This document shows, one piece after another, positions 6,729-14,432 of a stretch of DNA of 30,053 bases (within the stretch, counting starts at the first letter, position 1; each line of letters begins with the position of its first letter). Under the pieces are notes generated by a model that was not told the origin of the DNA, did not search any database, and worked only from the letters and a program-made list of their open reading frames with translations. Origin of the DNA: an uncultured Eggerthellaceae bacterium (GTDB lineage: Bacteria; Actinomycetota; Coriobacteriia; Coriobacteriales; Eggerthellaceae); NCBI GenBank assembly GCA_910580205.1, contig CAJTVP010000021.1:1-30053 (forward strand). Direction: 5' to 3'. Made by a program: the position numbers and the translations under genes.

Positions 6729-9044
6729 GTGGATCAGATTCTGGGAAGCTGCAAGAGGATCTTCGATCGCAGTCCCCGGGCGTTCGGCATCGCCCATGTC
6801 AGCCTTGATGATGCCGGGGATCCAGAAGATGTGACCATCGTCTATGTGAACGCCGCCATGGCGGCCACGGCCCAATGCGAGCCATCCGATCTCCAAGGCA
6901 AGAACATCTATGAGCTCTGGTCTGATGGGGACCGCTCTTGGCTGGATTTCTACTATCGCGCCGCCTACCATGATGAGCCCGTTGAGTTCGAAACGGTCTC
7001 CACGGCTTATCAAACCTTCCAGAACGTCGCCATCTTCCCCATCGTGGAGGGGTATTGCGCCTACGAGGTCCAAGACGTCACAACGTGGATGGAGAGCGCG
7101 CATCTGACCATGGAGAACGTCCTTGCCGGCCTGTTCTTCTATGAGCCGCGCACGGGGCTGTTGCTGTTGACGGAGCCGGCGCGGGAATGCTGCGGGTTGG
7201 ATGCGGGATACCTGAGCGCGAAGGCGTTCGCGGAGGCTCTTTTCGAAGGCGCAGCGGGCCGCCGCATCCATGACAGCATCACCGTGCGGACCTCTGAGCA
7301 CGAACGGATCTTGTGCGAGGAGCAGATGCGCAACGGGAACTGGATCCGCTTGAGCATGTCGCCGGTGGATTCCGATGACCGCTTCTCCATCGGTTTTTTG
7401 GAGGACATCACGCTGCTCCATGAAGCGGAAGAGAACAGCAAGCGTCGATCGGAGATCATAGAGAGCCTGAGCTCTGAGTATTTCGCGCTCTACATCATCA
7501 ATCTGGACGCGGATGAGATCACCCCTTACATCTTGCGCAATGAGACGGCCTTGTTCTTCGCGAAGGACATCGGAGAGCGGGCGGTGTATTCTGATTGGAT
7601 CAAGCTGTATTGCGACACCTACGTCAACGCCGAGGATAGCGGTGCCGTCTTCGATCAGCTGAATCTGGATGCGCTTTTGGCCTTCATGGACCAGGACTCC
7701 GCTGGCTTCACGGTGGGGTGCCGGCGTTTGCTGGAGGACCGCGAGCACTACATCGAGCTGCGCGTGATCAAAGTGGCCAGCACGACCAATGAAGTGGTGT
7801 TGGCGGCGCGCAACATCAATGATGAGGTGCAGAAGAAGATCAGCCAGAACAACGCCTTGCAAACCGCGCTGGCCCTTGCGCAGCATGCGAGCGATGCGAA
7901 GACCACGTTCCTCACCAACATCTCCCATGATTTCCGTACGCCTCTCAATTCCATCATGGGTTTCACGGAATTGGCGCTGGCGGATATGGACGATCGGGAG
8001 CAAGTGGAGAAGAGCCTTGAGAACATCATGGTGTCAAGCGAGCATCTGCTCTCATTGATCAATGACATCCTTGACGTGAGCCGGATCGAGAGCGGGAAGG
8101 CGGTCCTCAAGGAGGATCCATTCGATCTGGCGGAGCTGATCGAGCACATCCAGGACATCTTCACCGCGCAGGCCATGGAGAAGGGCATCGCCTTCGCCGT
8201 GGAGACTGAGAAAGTGATGCATCCGCATGTGCTGGGGGACCAGCTGAAGCTCAATCAGATCCTGGTCAACGTGATCGGGAACGCCATGAAGTACACCGAT
8301 CATGGTGGTCACGTTGATGTGCGCGTGGTGGAAGGAGAGGTGTCTCCAAGCGGCATCCCCATGTTCACGTTCATGGTGGAGGATGACGGTTGCGGCATGT
8401 CAGAGAAGTTCTTGAGCCGGTTGTTCATGCCGTTCGAGCGGGATGACACAGGAGATGTGCGCGCGGCGGAGGGCACCGGGCTGGGCATGGCCATCACCAA
8501 GAGCCTGATCGACATGATGGGAGGCACGGTGAAGGTGAGAAGCCAGCTGGGCCATGGCACGCGCTTCGACATCACGCTGCCCATCAAGCTGGATTTGGAG
8601 CACGCGGCAGGCTATGAGGAGCCTTTGCGAGAGGAGAAGGCGGTGCCCGAGTTCTTCACGGGTTTCCGGGTGCTCATCGTGGATGATGATGAGCTGTCCC
8701 GTGAGATGCTCTGCACCATCCTCACCAAGCATGGATTCGCCGTTGAGCAGGCGTCGAACGGTGCGGATGCCGTGGAAGCGGTGACGGCTTCGAGCGAAGG
8801 GCATTTTGACGCGGTCATCATGGATATGAGGATGCCGGGCATGACAGGGGATGAGGCGGCGAGCGTCATCCGGGCCTTGCCCCGCGAGGATGTGGCGGCC
8901 ATGCCCATCATCGCCGCCACGGCGGATGCTTTCGCTGAGGGCCATCGTCGGGCGCGCGATGCGGGGATGACGGCGCACATCACCAAGCCCATCAACACGA
9001 AGAAGATCTTGGCGCTTTTGGCTGACTGCCTCCATGTGTCGTAA
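6729..9044 (+). CDS. PAS-domain hybrid sensor histidine kinase / response regulator
   Basis: A soluble hybrid two-component kinase of 771 residues from the GTG at 6729, which has CAGGAG at 6717-6722; the frame is open to 6660 but that start overlaps a terminator. The N-terminal 370 residues look like successive PAS-type sensor modules and have no membrane helices. Then come HisKA with phospho-acceptor His400 in NISHDFRTPLNS, HATPase_c with N-box NVIGNAMKYTDHGG, G1 DDGCGMS and G2 GTGLGMAI, and a C-terminal receiver with acidic pocket VDDDE, phospho-acceptor Asp699 in DMRMPGM and Lys753. The signal and output are unknown; no partner regulator gene lies next to it. The final output must come through a phosphotransfer partner elsewhere, or by protein interaction. 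Confidence 0.93.
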   Translation: MDQILGSCKRIFDRSPRAFGIAHVSLDDAGDPEDVTIVYVNAAMAATAQCEPSDLQGKNIYELWSDGDRSWLDFYYRAAYHDEPVEFETVSTAYQTFQNVAIFPIVEGYCAYEVQDVTTWMESAHLTMENVLAGLFFYEPRTGLLLLTEPARECCGLDAGYLSAKAFAEALFEGAAGRRIHDSITVRTSEHERILCEEQMRNGNWIRLSMSPVDSDDRFSIGFLEDITLLHEAEENSKRRSEIIESLSSEYFALYIINLDADEITPYILRNETALFFAKDIGERAVYSDWIKLYCDTYVNAEDSGAVFDQLNLDALLAFMDQDSAGFTVGCRRLLEDREHYIELRVIKVASTTNEVVLAARNINDEVQKKISQNNALQTALALAQHASDAKTTFLTNISHDFRTPLNSIMGFTELALADMDDREQVEKSLENIMVSSEHLLSLINDILDVSRIESGKAVLKEDPFDLAELIEHIQDIFTAQAMEKGIAFAVETEKVMHPHVLGDQLKLNQILVNVIGNAMKYTDHGGHVDVRVVEGEVSPSGIPMFTFMVEDDGCGMSEKFLSRLFMPFERDDTGDVRAAEGTGLGMAITKSLIDMMGGTVKVRSQLGHGTRFDITLPIKLDLEHAAGYEEPLREEKAVPEFFTGFRVLIVDDDELSREMLCTILTKHGFAVEQASNGADAVEAVTASSEGHFDAVIMDMRMPGMTGDEAASVIRALPREDVAAMPIIAATADAFAEGHRRARDAGMTAHITKPINTKKILALLADCLHVS

Positions 9045-9046
9045 GG

Positions 9047-9082
9047 GCGTCGCTGCGCGGCGGGAAGGCCGCTCAGCGACGC
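9047..9082. terminator. Long GC-rich stem-loop between convergent genes
   Basis: GCGTCGCTG (9047-9055) pairs perfectly with CAGCGACGC (9074-9082), and an inner GCGG/CCGC adds four pairs around an eight-base loop. It begins two bases after the kinase stop and ends 12 bases before the stop of the small minus-strand gene. It lacks a T run, so it may stall polymerase or protect mRNA ends rather than be a classical terminator. Confidence 0.6.
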
Positions 9083-9093
9083 GATGCGGCCCC

Positions 9094-9264
9094 TCACATC
9101 TTCGCCAGAGTGACGCCGCTTTCCGCCAGCGCGCAGAACGCAGCGCTCGTGTGCTGCTCCAACCCCAGCTGCTCCAGGTGCGAGATCACCTTCAAGTATT
9201 GCTTGGATTCGAATTCATGCAGCTTTGAGAATTGTTGCAGAGCCTGTTCGTTGAGCGTTTTCAT
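9094..9264 (-). CDS. Small unknown protein, 56 residues
   Basis: A short gene starting with ATG at 9264 behind a strong purine-rich ribosome site (AAGGGGGGACGAG). The product begins MKTLNEQALQQFSKLHEFES and ends GVTLAKM. It is predicted to be mainly helical, polar and cytoplasmic, with no membrane segment or signal. I do not recognise a family. A TATCAT -10-like box lies about 40 bases upstream on the same strand (9303-9308). It sits alone between the hybrid kinase and the PucR-type gene. Support comes from start signals and good codon use. Confidence 0.6.
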   Translation of the reverse strand: MKTLNEQALQQFSKLHEFESKQYLKVISHLEQLGLEQHTSAAFCALAESGVTLAKM

Positions 9265-9382
9265 CTCGTCCCCCCTTGATCGGTCGTTTCAGGATGGGGA
9301 AGATGATAGGGAGGGGCGCCTTCGCCGGTGATGGACGAATGACCAGGATCGGACAGCGCGGCTTGTGCGATCCTCCAAGGCG

Positions 9383-10531
9383 TCACGCAAGGAAGACCAG
9401 CATGAGGAAGCGCGTGAGCTCGCGGTCGGTGGCATCGTGCATCCCGAAGAGCGCTTTCAGCTTGCGCATGTGATTGCGCACGGTGTTCGGGTGCTGGAAG
9501 ATGCTCTGCGCCGCCTCACGCACGTCCCCGCAGGAGGCGGCCAGCGCGCGAGCGGTGTCTGAGAGGTTGCTGCCCTGGGCTTCATCGTGCTGTTGGATGA
9601 CCTGCTGGTAGAGCGCGCACGTGCTGGAGATCATGCGGTCGGCCTGGGCGGCGGCTTCAAAGGCGCGCTCATTGAGGGAGGCCCAGCGCACCACCTGTTC
9701 GCCTTCGGCGCGGGCGAACGTGAATGCAGCGGCGGCTTGACGCAAGGCCACATCTCCTTGGCTGAGCGGCAGCTCTTCGCTGATCCCGCAGAGAACATGC
9801 TCGAACGGGCGGAGCAGCTGGATGAACTCCGAGTCCGTTTCAAGGGAGAACGCGCCGGGCGGTCGGTCGAAGGTGACCACCAAGAGCGCGCGGTCGTGGT
9901 AACGGAACGCCTGCGCGGTTTCGATGCGCGACCAGTCGGCCTGGATGGAGCGGGTAACGGCGCCCAGCTCGTCGATCTGCGCATAGAGCGAAGCCTCATC
10001 GAAGGAGAGCGGCCTCACCTCGGCGCATTGGATGGTGGCGCCGGTGGCTTGGAACGCCTCGTAGATGAGGGCGCGCGCTTCGTCAGGGCTGCGGCGGCTT
10101 TTGAGCGCATCCACCAGCGCTGACTTGTTGGCGTCTGCGCGATCCCGTTCGATCAGCTTCATGGATTGGAAGATGACCTGTTCGTAGTATTCGCCGGAGT
10201 AGATGAACAGCGGCGTTCCCGATCGGCGGGAAGCCTCCCGCACGGATTCGGGGATCTCCATGGCGTAGACGTTGCGGATGGCCACGGCGGCCAAGTTGCG
10301 CGCGAGCAGCTTGCAAAGGGATCTCTCGCAGGCAGCTGGATCATCGCGGACGAAGCCCAGGTTCGTGACGATGAATTCATGGGGAAGGTAGTCGCTGTAC
10401 TCATCCTCATCTGGCGTGGCGTCCACGATGCCCACGTTGTCCACCTGGCGGCCATAGGCGTCCGCATCTGCGCTGAAGGCTTCAACGTGATGGAATGCGG
10501 GAAGGGCGAGTATGTCAGCAACGGTTATCAT
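9383..10531 (-). CDS. PucR family transcriptional regulator
   Basis: A 382-residue regulator. The N-terminal 125 residues match the PucR ligand-binding domain (ITVADILALPAF at the start, then HEFIVTNLGFVRDD and a conserved LFIYSGEYYEQV). The last 60 residues form the PucR C-terminal helix-turn-helix: GDVREAAQSIFQHPNTVRNH with the typical HPNTVR turn. The middle resembles a diverged GGDEF-like/linker region. PucR proteins act on purine or amino-acid degradation genes, but no such operon is adjacent, so the target is unknown. The ATG has no ribosome site and a CATAAT -10 box ends nine bases upstream, so the mRNA could be leaderless. Confidence 0.87.
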   Translation of the reverse strand: MITVADILALPAFHHVEAFSADADAYGRQVDNVGIVDATPDEDEYSDYLPHEFIVTNLGFVRDDPAACERSLCKLLARNLAAVAIRNVYAMEIPESVREASRRSGTPLFIYSGEYYEQVIFQSMKLIERDRADANKSALVDALKSRRSPDEARALIYEAFQATGATIQCAEVRPLSFDEASLYAQIDELGAVTRSIQADWSRIETAQAFRYHDRALLVVTFDRPPGAFSLETDSEFIQLLRPFEHVLCGISEELPLSQGDVALRQAAAAFTFARAEGEQVVRWASLNERAFEAAAQADRMISSTCALYQQVIQQHDEAQGSNLSDTARALAASCGDVREAAQSIFQHPNTVRNHMRKLKALFGMHDATDRELTRFLMLVFLA

Positions 10532-10539
10532 CGGTGCGT

Positions 10540-10545
10540 ATTATG
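10540..10545 (-). promoter_or_regulatory. -10 box (CATAAT) of the PucR-type gene
   Basis: On the minus strand CATAAT lies so that transcription should start about two bases before the ATG at 10531. With no Shine-Dalgarno present, this fits a leaderless or near-leaderless transcript, common in Actinobacteria. No clear -35 is visible. Confidence 0.4.
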
Positions 10546-10606
10546 CCCTATCTGCGTTCAGCTGCTTTCCGCGCGGTGCTTTTATGGAAGGGGCGCAGGC
10601 GCGTTC

Positions 10607-10723
10607 ATGGCCACGGCGCGGGGGCAGGTGATCGACGATGCGGTTCCGGTATCTATTTCCTGCGCCACCGTCTTGGTGATCATCTTCATGGTGGCGCTGC
10701 GCAAGCGGTACGGGTATGCGTAG
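10607..10723 (+). CDS. Possible small single-span membrane protein, 38 residues
   Basis: An ATG at 10607 opens a 38-codon frame ending TAG at 10723. It has a polar start, one hydrophobic helix (VSISCATVLVIIFMVALR) and a basic tail KRYGYA, the layout of small type I membrane peptides. It lies in the 219-base spacer between the PucR-type gene and the Rpn gene, both on the other strand. The ribosome site (GCAGGCG) is poor. I do not recognise a family and it may be chance. Confidence 0.25.
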   Translation: MATARGQVIDDAVPVSISCATVLVIIFMVALRKRYGYA

Positions 10724-10750
10724 GGGAATATGGCGAAGGAAGCGGCAGAC

Positions 10751-11551
10751 CTAAGAGACGATCTCCCGGAGGAGGGCTGCTCGGAAGGCGGCATCTTCTG
10801 CCGTGCGTTTGAGGTCGTCAAGGCGTCCTTGTTCGATGAGCTTGTCAACGAGAAGGGCATAACGCGCTTCGCCCTGCTGCAAACCTTCCTCACGGGCAGT
10901 GCGCACGCGGGCCTTCGTGTTCTGTTCAACCGTCATGAACCCCATGGCCTGCTCCCTCCATGCCGCATCCGCATTGATGCTGTGGACGGCATCTTCCAGC
11001 CTGCGCGTGAGGCCATCCTGTGCCGCCGTGCCCTTGGCAACGTATTGTAACAGCGTGGAACGCCTTTCATCCGCATCCTGCTCCCAAGCAGAAGCATTGA
11101 GCACGAGCCAATGGGATGCATCTGCTGCTTGAACCGACTCATCCTCTTCGCAGGTGCGCTCAAGATGATAAGCGGGAAGCCCAGCCCCATAGGGATCGAA
11201 CGTGCAAATGAAGATGATGTAGCTCTCGGGCAGGAGAACGTGATCATCTCCTTTATCGAGCACGGCTGTGTCCATGGATGCTTGGTAATAGCGCATGCGC
11301 TTGCCGAGGGCGGAATCGGTCGTGGTTTGGATCTCAATGTCGAAGACGCGTTCGGGAGAGCGCGCGAACACATCCAAGCGCACGCCTTTCGCATCAGCGG
11401 CAGGGTCCAAGGTATGCTCCGGGCTCAGGTAATCGATCCGTTCGACTTCTATCCCCAAGATGCATTCGATCACGTCTCTGCAGATCGCTTCATCCCTCAT
11501 CACGCGCCCGAACATCGGCGCATCTTTGAACTCCAGCATCCCGTTTTGCAT
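10751..11551 (-). CDS. Rpn family recombination-promoting nuclease (PD-(D/E)XK)
   Basis: The 266-residue product matches the Rpn/PDDEXK_2 nuclease-transposase family. The start has DAPMFGRVMRDEAICRDVIE, and the catalytic core is GVRLDVFARSPERVFDIEIQ with Asp60, Glu73 and Gln75 as the D...ExQ active site. The middle holds YYQASMDTAVLDKGDDH, and PESYIIFICTFDPYG is the third recurrent block. The C-terminus is a charged helix with EEGLQQGEARYALLVDKLIE. Rpn proteins are DNA endonucleases tied to RecA-independent recombination and, in some cases, phage defence. AAGGAG sits five bases before the ATG. It is a single intact copy with no inverted repeats seen. Confidence 0.9.
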   Translation of the reverse strand: MQNGMLEFKDAPMFGRVMRDEAICRDVIECILGIEVERIDYLSPEHTLDPAADAKGVRLDVFARSPERVFDIEIQTTTDSALGKRMRYYQASMDTAVLDKGDDHVLLPESYIIFICTFDPYGAGLPAYHLERTCEEDESVQAADASHWLVLNASAWEQDADERRSTLLQYVAKGTAAQDGLTRRLEDAVHSINADAAWREQAMGFMTVEQNTKARVRTAREEGLQQGEARYALLVDKLIEQGRLDDLKRTAEDAAFRAALLREIVS

Positions 11552-11763
11552 GCTGCTCCTTTTCTTCAGTCACCTTTCTCCTGAAGAAGAGCATAGGCAT
11601 GCGATCTTGCAGTTTCATGTCAGAATCGCGTGCAGGGGGAGCCTCTTTTCAATCAGCGATCCGCCATCATTTCGCAAGCTTCTCACTGTTGATCCATCAT
11701 GAGTCCACCAGAGTTTGACGGTCTTTTCCACAGCGAATCATCAGGTTCTCTGGGGTGGATCAT

Positions 11764-12276
11764 TCAGAAGGTGTGCGGGAGGATGGGTTGGTAGGCTTCC
11801 ACCAGGTCCGCCAGGGTTACGCGGGCGTTCGCAGGGCTGGTAGAGGGCAAGCGCACGGCGGGAATGGAGCAGGTGGGCGCGCAGAAGCGGTTGAAGAGAT
11901 CGAAGGATTTCGCCCCTGTGCAGAAGATGGCCTCTATGGGAGCGGCATCCGTGATGCGGGAAAGATCGTTCGGCGAGCAATCCGTGATGGTGCTGTCGGC
12001 GGCGCCTTGGATGGCGCAGGAGGCCAGCACGTCCCAAAGGGCTATCCCGTGGCGCAAGGCCAAAGCGCGCTTCTCGCCATTGGTGGCTGGGAGCGGCTCA
12101 TCGAAAAGGGCGGCTATCACTTTCCAGAAGCGGTTCTGAGGGTGGTTGTAGTAGAAGCCGGTCTCACGGGATTTCGGTGAGGGCATCGTGCCCAAGATGA
12201 GGACGCGTGAGCGGTCGTCGAACACGGGTTCGAGCGGATGGATGACCTTCTCGGCCTGTTCGCGGAGTTTCGCCAT
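11764..12276 (-). CDS. Hypoxanthine/deoxyinosine-DNA glycosylase (uracil-DNA glycosylase superfamily)
   Basis: A base-excision repair glycosylase that removes deaminated adenine (hypoxanthine) and related bases from DNA. From the ATG at 12276 it is 170 residues: HPLEPVFD, then the active-site region LILGTMPSPKSRE (29-38), FYYNHPQNRFWKV (41-53) and the C-terminal loop LPSTSPANA that enters the DNA minor groove. These match the hypoxanthine-DNA glycosylase subgroup of the Mug/UDG superfamily. The frame is open 28 codons further (to 12360), but that part is basic and unlike the family. The start has only a weak ribosome site. Confidence 0.88.
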   Translation of the reverse strand: MAKLREQAEKVIHPLEPVFDDRSRVLILGTMPSPKSRETGFYYNHPQNRFWKVIAALFDEPLPATNGEKRALALRHGIALWDVLASCAIQGAADSTITDCSPNDLSRITDAAPIEAIFCTGAKSFDLFNRFCAPTCSIPAVRLPSTSPANARVTLADLVEAYQPILPHTF

Positions 12277-12409
12277 GCCTGCGATCGTACCACGGGTGAA
12301 GCGGCGCGATGCTGGCTTTCTGCCGCAGGATCCCGCATCTGTTGTTTGGGATGTTGCCATGATGCGGCGGTGTGGGCGATGAGGTTTGGCATCTTGGCTT
12401 CAGGTCGTC

Positions 12410-12418
12410 TGCTACACT
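12410..12418 (+). promoter_or_regulatory. Extended -10 element (TGCTACACT) of the SET-domain cassette
   Basis: TGCTACACT lies 32 bases upstream of the ATG at 12451. TTGGCA and TTGGCT hexamers occur upstream but at poor spacings (21 and 13 bases). The extended -10 alone may suffice. Confidence 0.45.
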
Positions 12419-12450
12419 TGGGATCGAGAATGCGGTTTCGAGGAGTGCCT

Positions 12451-12903
12451 ATGGAAAACTGTCCTATTCCACTTGCCGATCATTCGCTCGTGATCGACAA
12501 CATCGCCACTGGAATAATAAAAAAGAGCCCCCTTCATGGGTATGGCTTGTTCGCCGAGTGCGATCTTGCGGAAGATCAGATCATCTGCGTCTTGGATGGA
12601 CAGGTCATGGACTGGGATTTCTACGATGAGCTTGTGAAGGCTCGAAATCTTTCAGAAGTGCTCACCGAGGCATTCTTCATGGAGTGGAATGCGCTCTCGC
12701 CGAACACGCTTTTGGTTCGTCCGTTCCGAACCAAATACAGCTTCATCAACCATTCGCGTACTCCGAATCTGAGGATCTCAGGATGGCCGTTGCGTGTCGT
12801 GGCAGCGCGCACTATCGAAGCGGGCGAGGAGTTGTTGCTTGATTATCGAAAAGAGCCGCTCAGAAAGGAATACCTTGAAGGACACGGAAGCACGTTCCTC
12901 TGA
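12451..12903 (+). CDS. SET-domain protein (putative protein-lysine methyltransferase)
   Basis: A 150-residue SET protein starting at ATG 12451 with AGGAG five bases upstream. It shows the SET landmarks in order: HGYGLFAECDL (29-39, SAM-binding), FINHSRTPNL (98-107, the knot with Asn-His), and AARTIEAGEELLLDY (118-132, catalytic tyrosine at its end). It lacks pre-SET and Cys-rich post-SET parts, as do many free-standing bacterial SET proteins. The family transfers methyl groups from SAM to protein lysines. The stop lies 29 bases inside the next gene, so the two form one translation unit, and the neighbour may be substrate or partner (inference). It is somewhat more AT-rich than flanking genes. 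Confidence 0.87.
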   Translation: MENCPIPLADHSLVIDNIATGIIKKSPLHGYGLFAECDLAEDQIICVLDGQVMDWDFYDELVKARNLSEVLTEAFFMEWNALSPNTLLVRPFRTKYSFINHSRTPNLRISGWPLRVVAARTIEAGEELLLDYRKEPLRKEYLEGHGSTFL

Positions 12904-14386
12904 AGAACTGCTCGCATCCAACCAAGCGGTGACGGATGAGCTGCCGCTTGAAGATGATATGGCGATTCCCGCATTCAGAAGAGACGTCTCTTTCACCGTG
13001 CGCGGTGAACGGATCTGCTTCTCCATGTTCATAGTCCAGACTGTTCGCTTGGCACCTGAGCTCAGGCGGGATTGTTTCACCGCGAAGCTGGATTTGTCGG
13101 AGCATCAGGGAGCAGACAGTCATCAATATCCAGCATGGCTGGCGGCTTACAATGAATTGCAGCACACCTATCTTGACACGCTTTGCTTCAGGTTGGATGC
13201 TTCCTTATGCAAGACCAACGAAATGGTGAAAGAGTTGGATGCTGTATCTGCGTTGCCTCTTGCCATGCAGCTGAAGCCCATTGGGTTCGATGCGCATCTG
13301 TTCTATGATCCGCATTTGCGCCAGTGGCTCATCATCTATGAACTGGGGCTTGCGGCGCAACGGGACGAGCTCTTCGACGTATTGAAAATGAGCGCTGAAG
13401 CGAGTGCGGTTGATCCAGCCGTACCTGTTCGGCTCTCCAATGACCTTTTCAACAGCCTTCGCGATGCGTTCGTTGTGTCTGATGGAAAAGCGCGAACAGC
13501 TCCGTTCGTCAAAGCCTTGGAACGCGAAGCTGTGGGCAAGGTCAAACAGTTGATGAAGGAGCTCTATGATATTCGCATCAAGGAAGACTCCGATATCCAA
13601 ATCGTCGATAGCTCTGGGAACATCACCTTTTTCTTTCCATCACTGGACAATGCTGATGAAGGGTCATTCGCGCCGCTCGTCAAGGGGGCGCATGAGCGCG
13701 CTGAGCGCTTGGGCAGCACAGCGGAGCCGCTGAACGTGCCCGGAACCAGCCTCTACGTTTTTTGGGGAAGGTTCCATACGATAGTCGCTGATGATGGCGA
13801 TGCCATCGATCGTTTCATGCCCATTCATTTTCACGCGCAGTTCATGTGGAGCTATATCTCCAAAACGACGATGACGATGCAGGGGCTGCAGAATGAAGTG
13901 CTAGGGAAGCGGATCACCGAGCAGCCTGAGTGCATCGATTTCGTGAACGCCCTGAACAACAGCATCCAATACGCCATCTTGATGAACGAGGAATTCAAGC
14001 GCACCATTGAAGGCTACAATGCCACGATCTACCTTCCCGTGTCGAACCGGTGGCATATTGACGAATCTCTTCAATGGGATAAAGAGTTTTCTGCATTCTT
14101 GTCTGATTACATCGGCCGTGAAATGCAGAAGCAGTCATTGAGATCAGAGAGCTTCCAAAACAAAGTATTGTCGGCTATCGGCATTTTGGGTGTTCTCGCG
14201 TTGATAGAAACATGGAGCAATTATTTGTCGCTCCTTGAAGAGGGTGTGCTCGGTCCTGCAGATGGGACTATTCTCAATGTGCTGTTCGGCAACAGCGAAG
14301 CGCTTTTGAGCTTCAATACATGGTTCCCCATCATGGTGTTCCTGATTTGCGTGATCAGCATCATCGTCGTCTTCGCTAAGAGGTAG
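12875..14386 (+). CDS. Unknown 503-residue protein with two C-terminal membrane helices
   Basis: I do not recognise this family. The best start is a TTG at 12875 with AAAGGA five bases upstream, overlapping the SET gene by 29 bases. The first 425 residues are soluble, acidic at the N-terminus, mixed alpha/beta, with no motif I can name. The end has two hydrophobic helices at about 431-449 (VLSAIGILGVLALIETWSNY) and 482-500 (WFPIMVFLICVISIIVVFAK). This layout, a large cytoplasmic part and a helical hairpin at the C-terminus, resembles CorA-type proteins, but the GMN motif is absent. Base composition is less GC-rich than its neighbours, suggesting acquisition together with the SET gene. Confidence 0.8.
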   Translation: MKDTEARSSEELLASNQAVTDELPLEDDMAIPAFRRDVSFTVRGERICFSMFIVQTVRLAPELRRDCFTAKLDLSEHQGADSHQYPAWLAAYNELQHTYLDTLCFRLDASLCKTNEMVKELDAVSALPLAMQLKPIGFDAHLFYDPHLRQWLIIYELGLAAQRDELFDVLKMSAEASAVDPAVPVRLSNDLFNSLRDAFVVSDGKARTAPFVKALEREAVGKVKQLMKELYDIRIKEDSDIQIVDSSGNITFFFPSLDNADEGSFAPLVKGAHERAERLGSTAEPLNVPGTSLYVFWGRFHTIVADDGDAIDRFMPIHFHAQFMWSYISKTTMTMQGLQNEVLGKRITEQPECIDFVNALNNSIQYAILMNEEFKRTIEGYNATIYLPVSNRWHIDESLQWDKEFSAFLSDYIGREMQKQSLRSESFQNKVLSAIGILGVLALIETWSNYLSLLEEGVLGPADGTILNVLFGNSEALLSFNTWFPIMVFLICVISIIVVFAKR

Positions 14387-14432
14387 CGTACAACGAGAAA
14401 ACGGAGCGTGCGTCCAAGGAGGAGAACGCGCA

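Noticed and set aside
6609..8003. 464-codon open frame antisense to the hybrid kinase
   Set aside because: Third-position GC bias creates it; the sense frame has clear domain motifs throughout.
10751..11551. Insertion sequence around the Rpn gene
   Set aside because: No terminal inverted repeats or target duplications are visible; Rpn genes usually stand alone.
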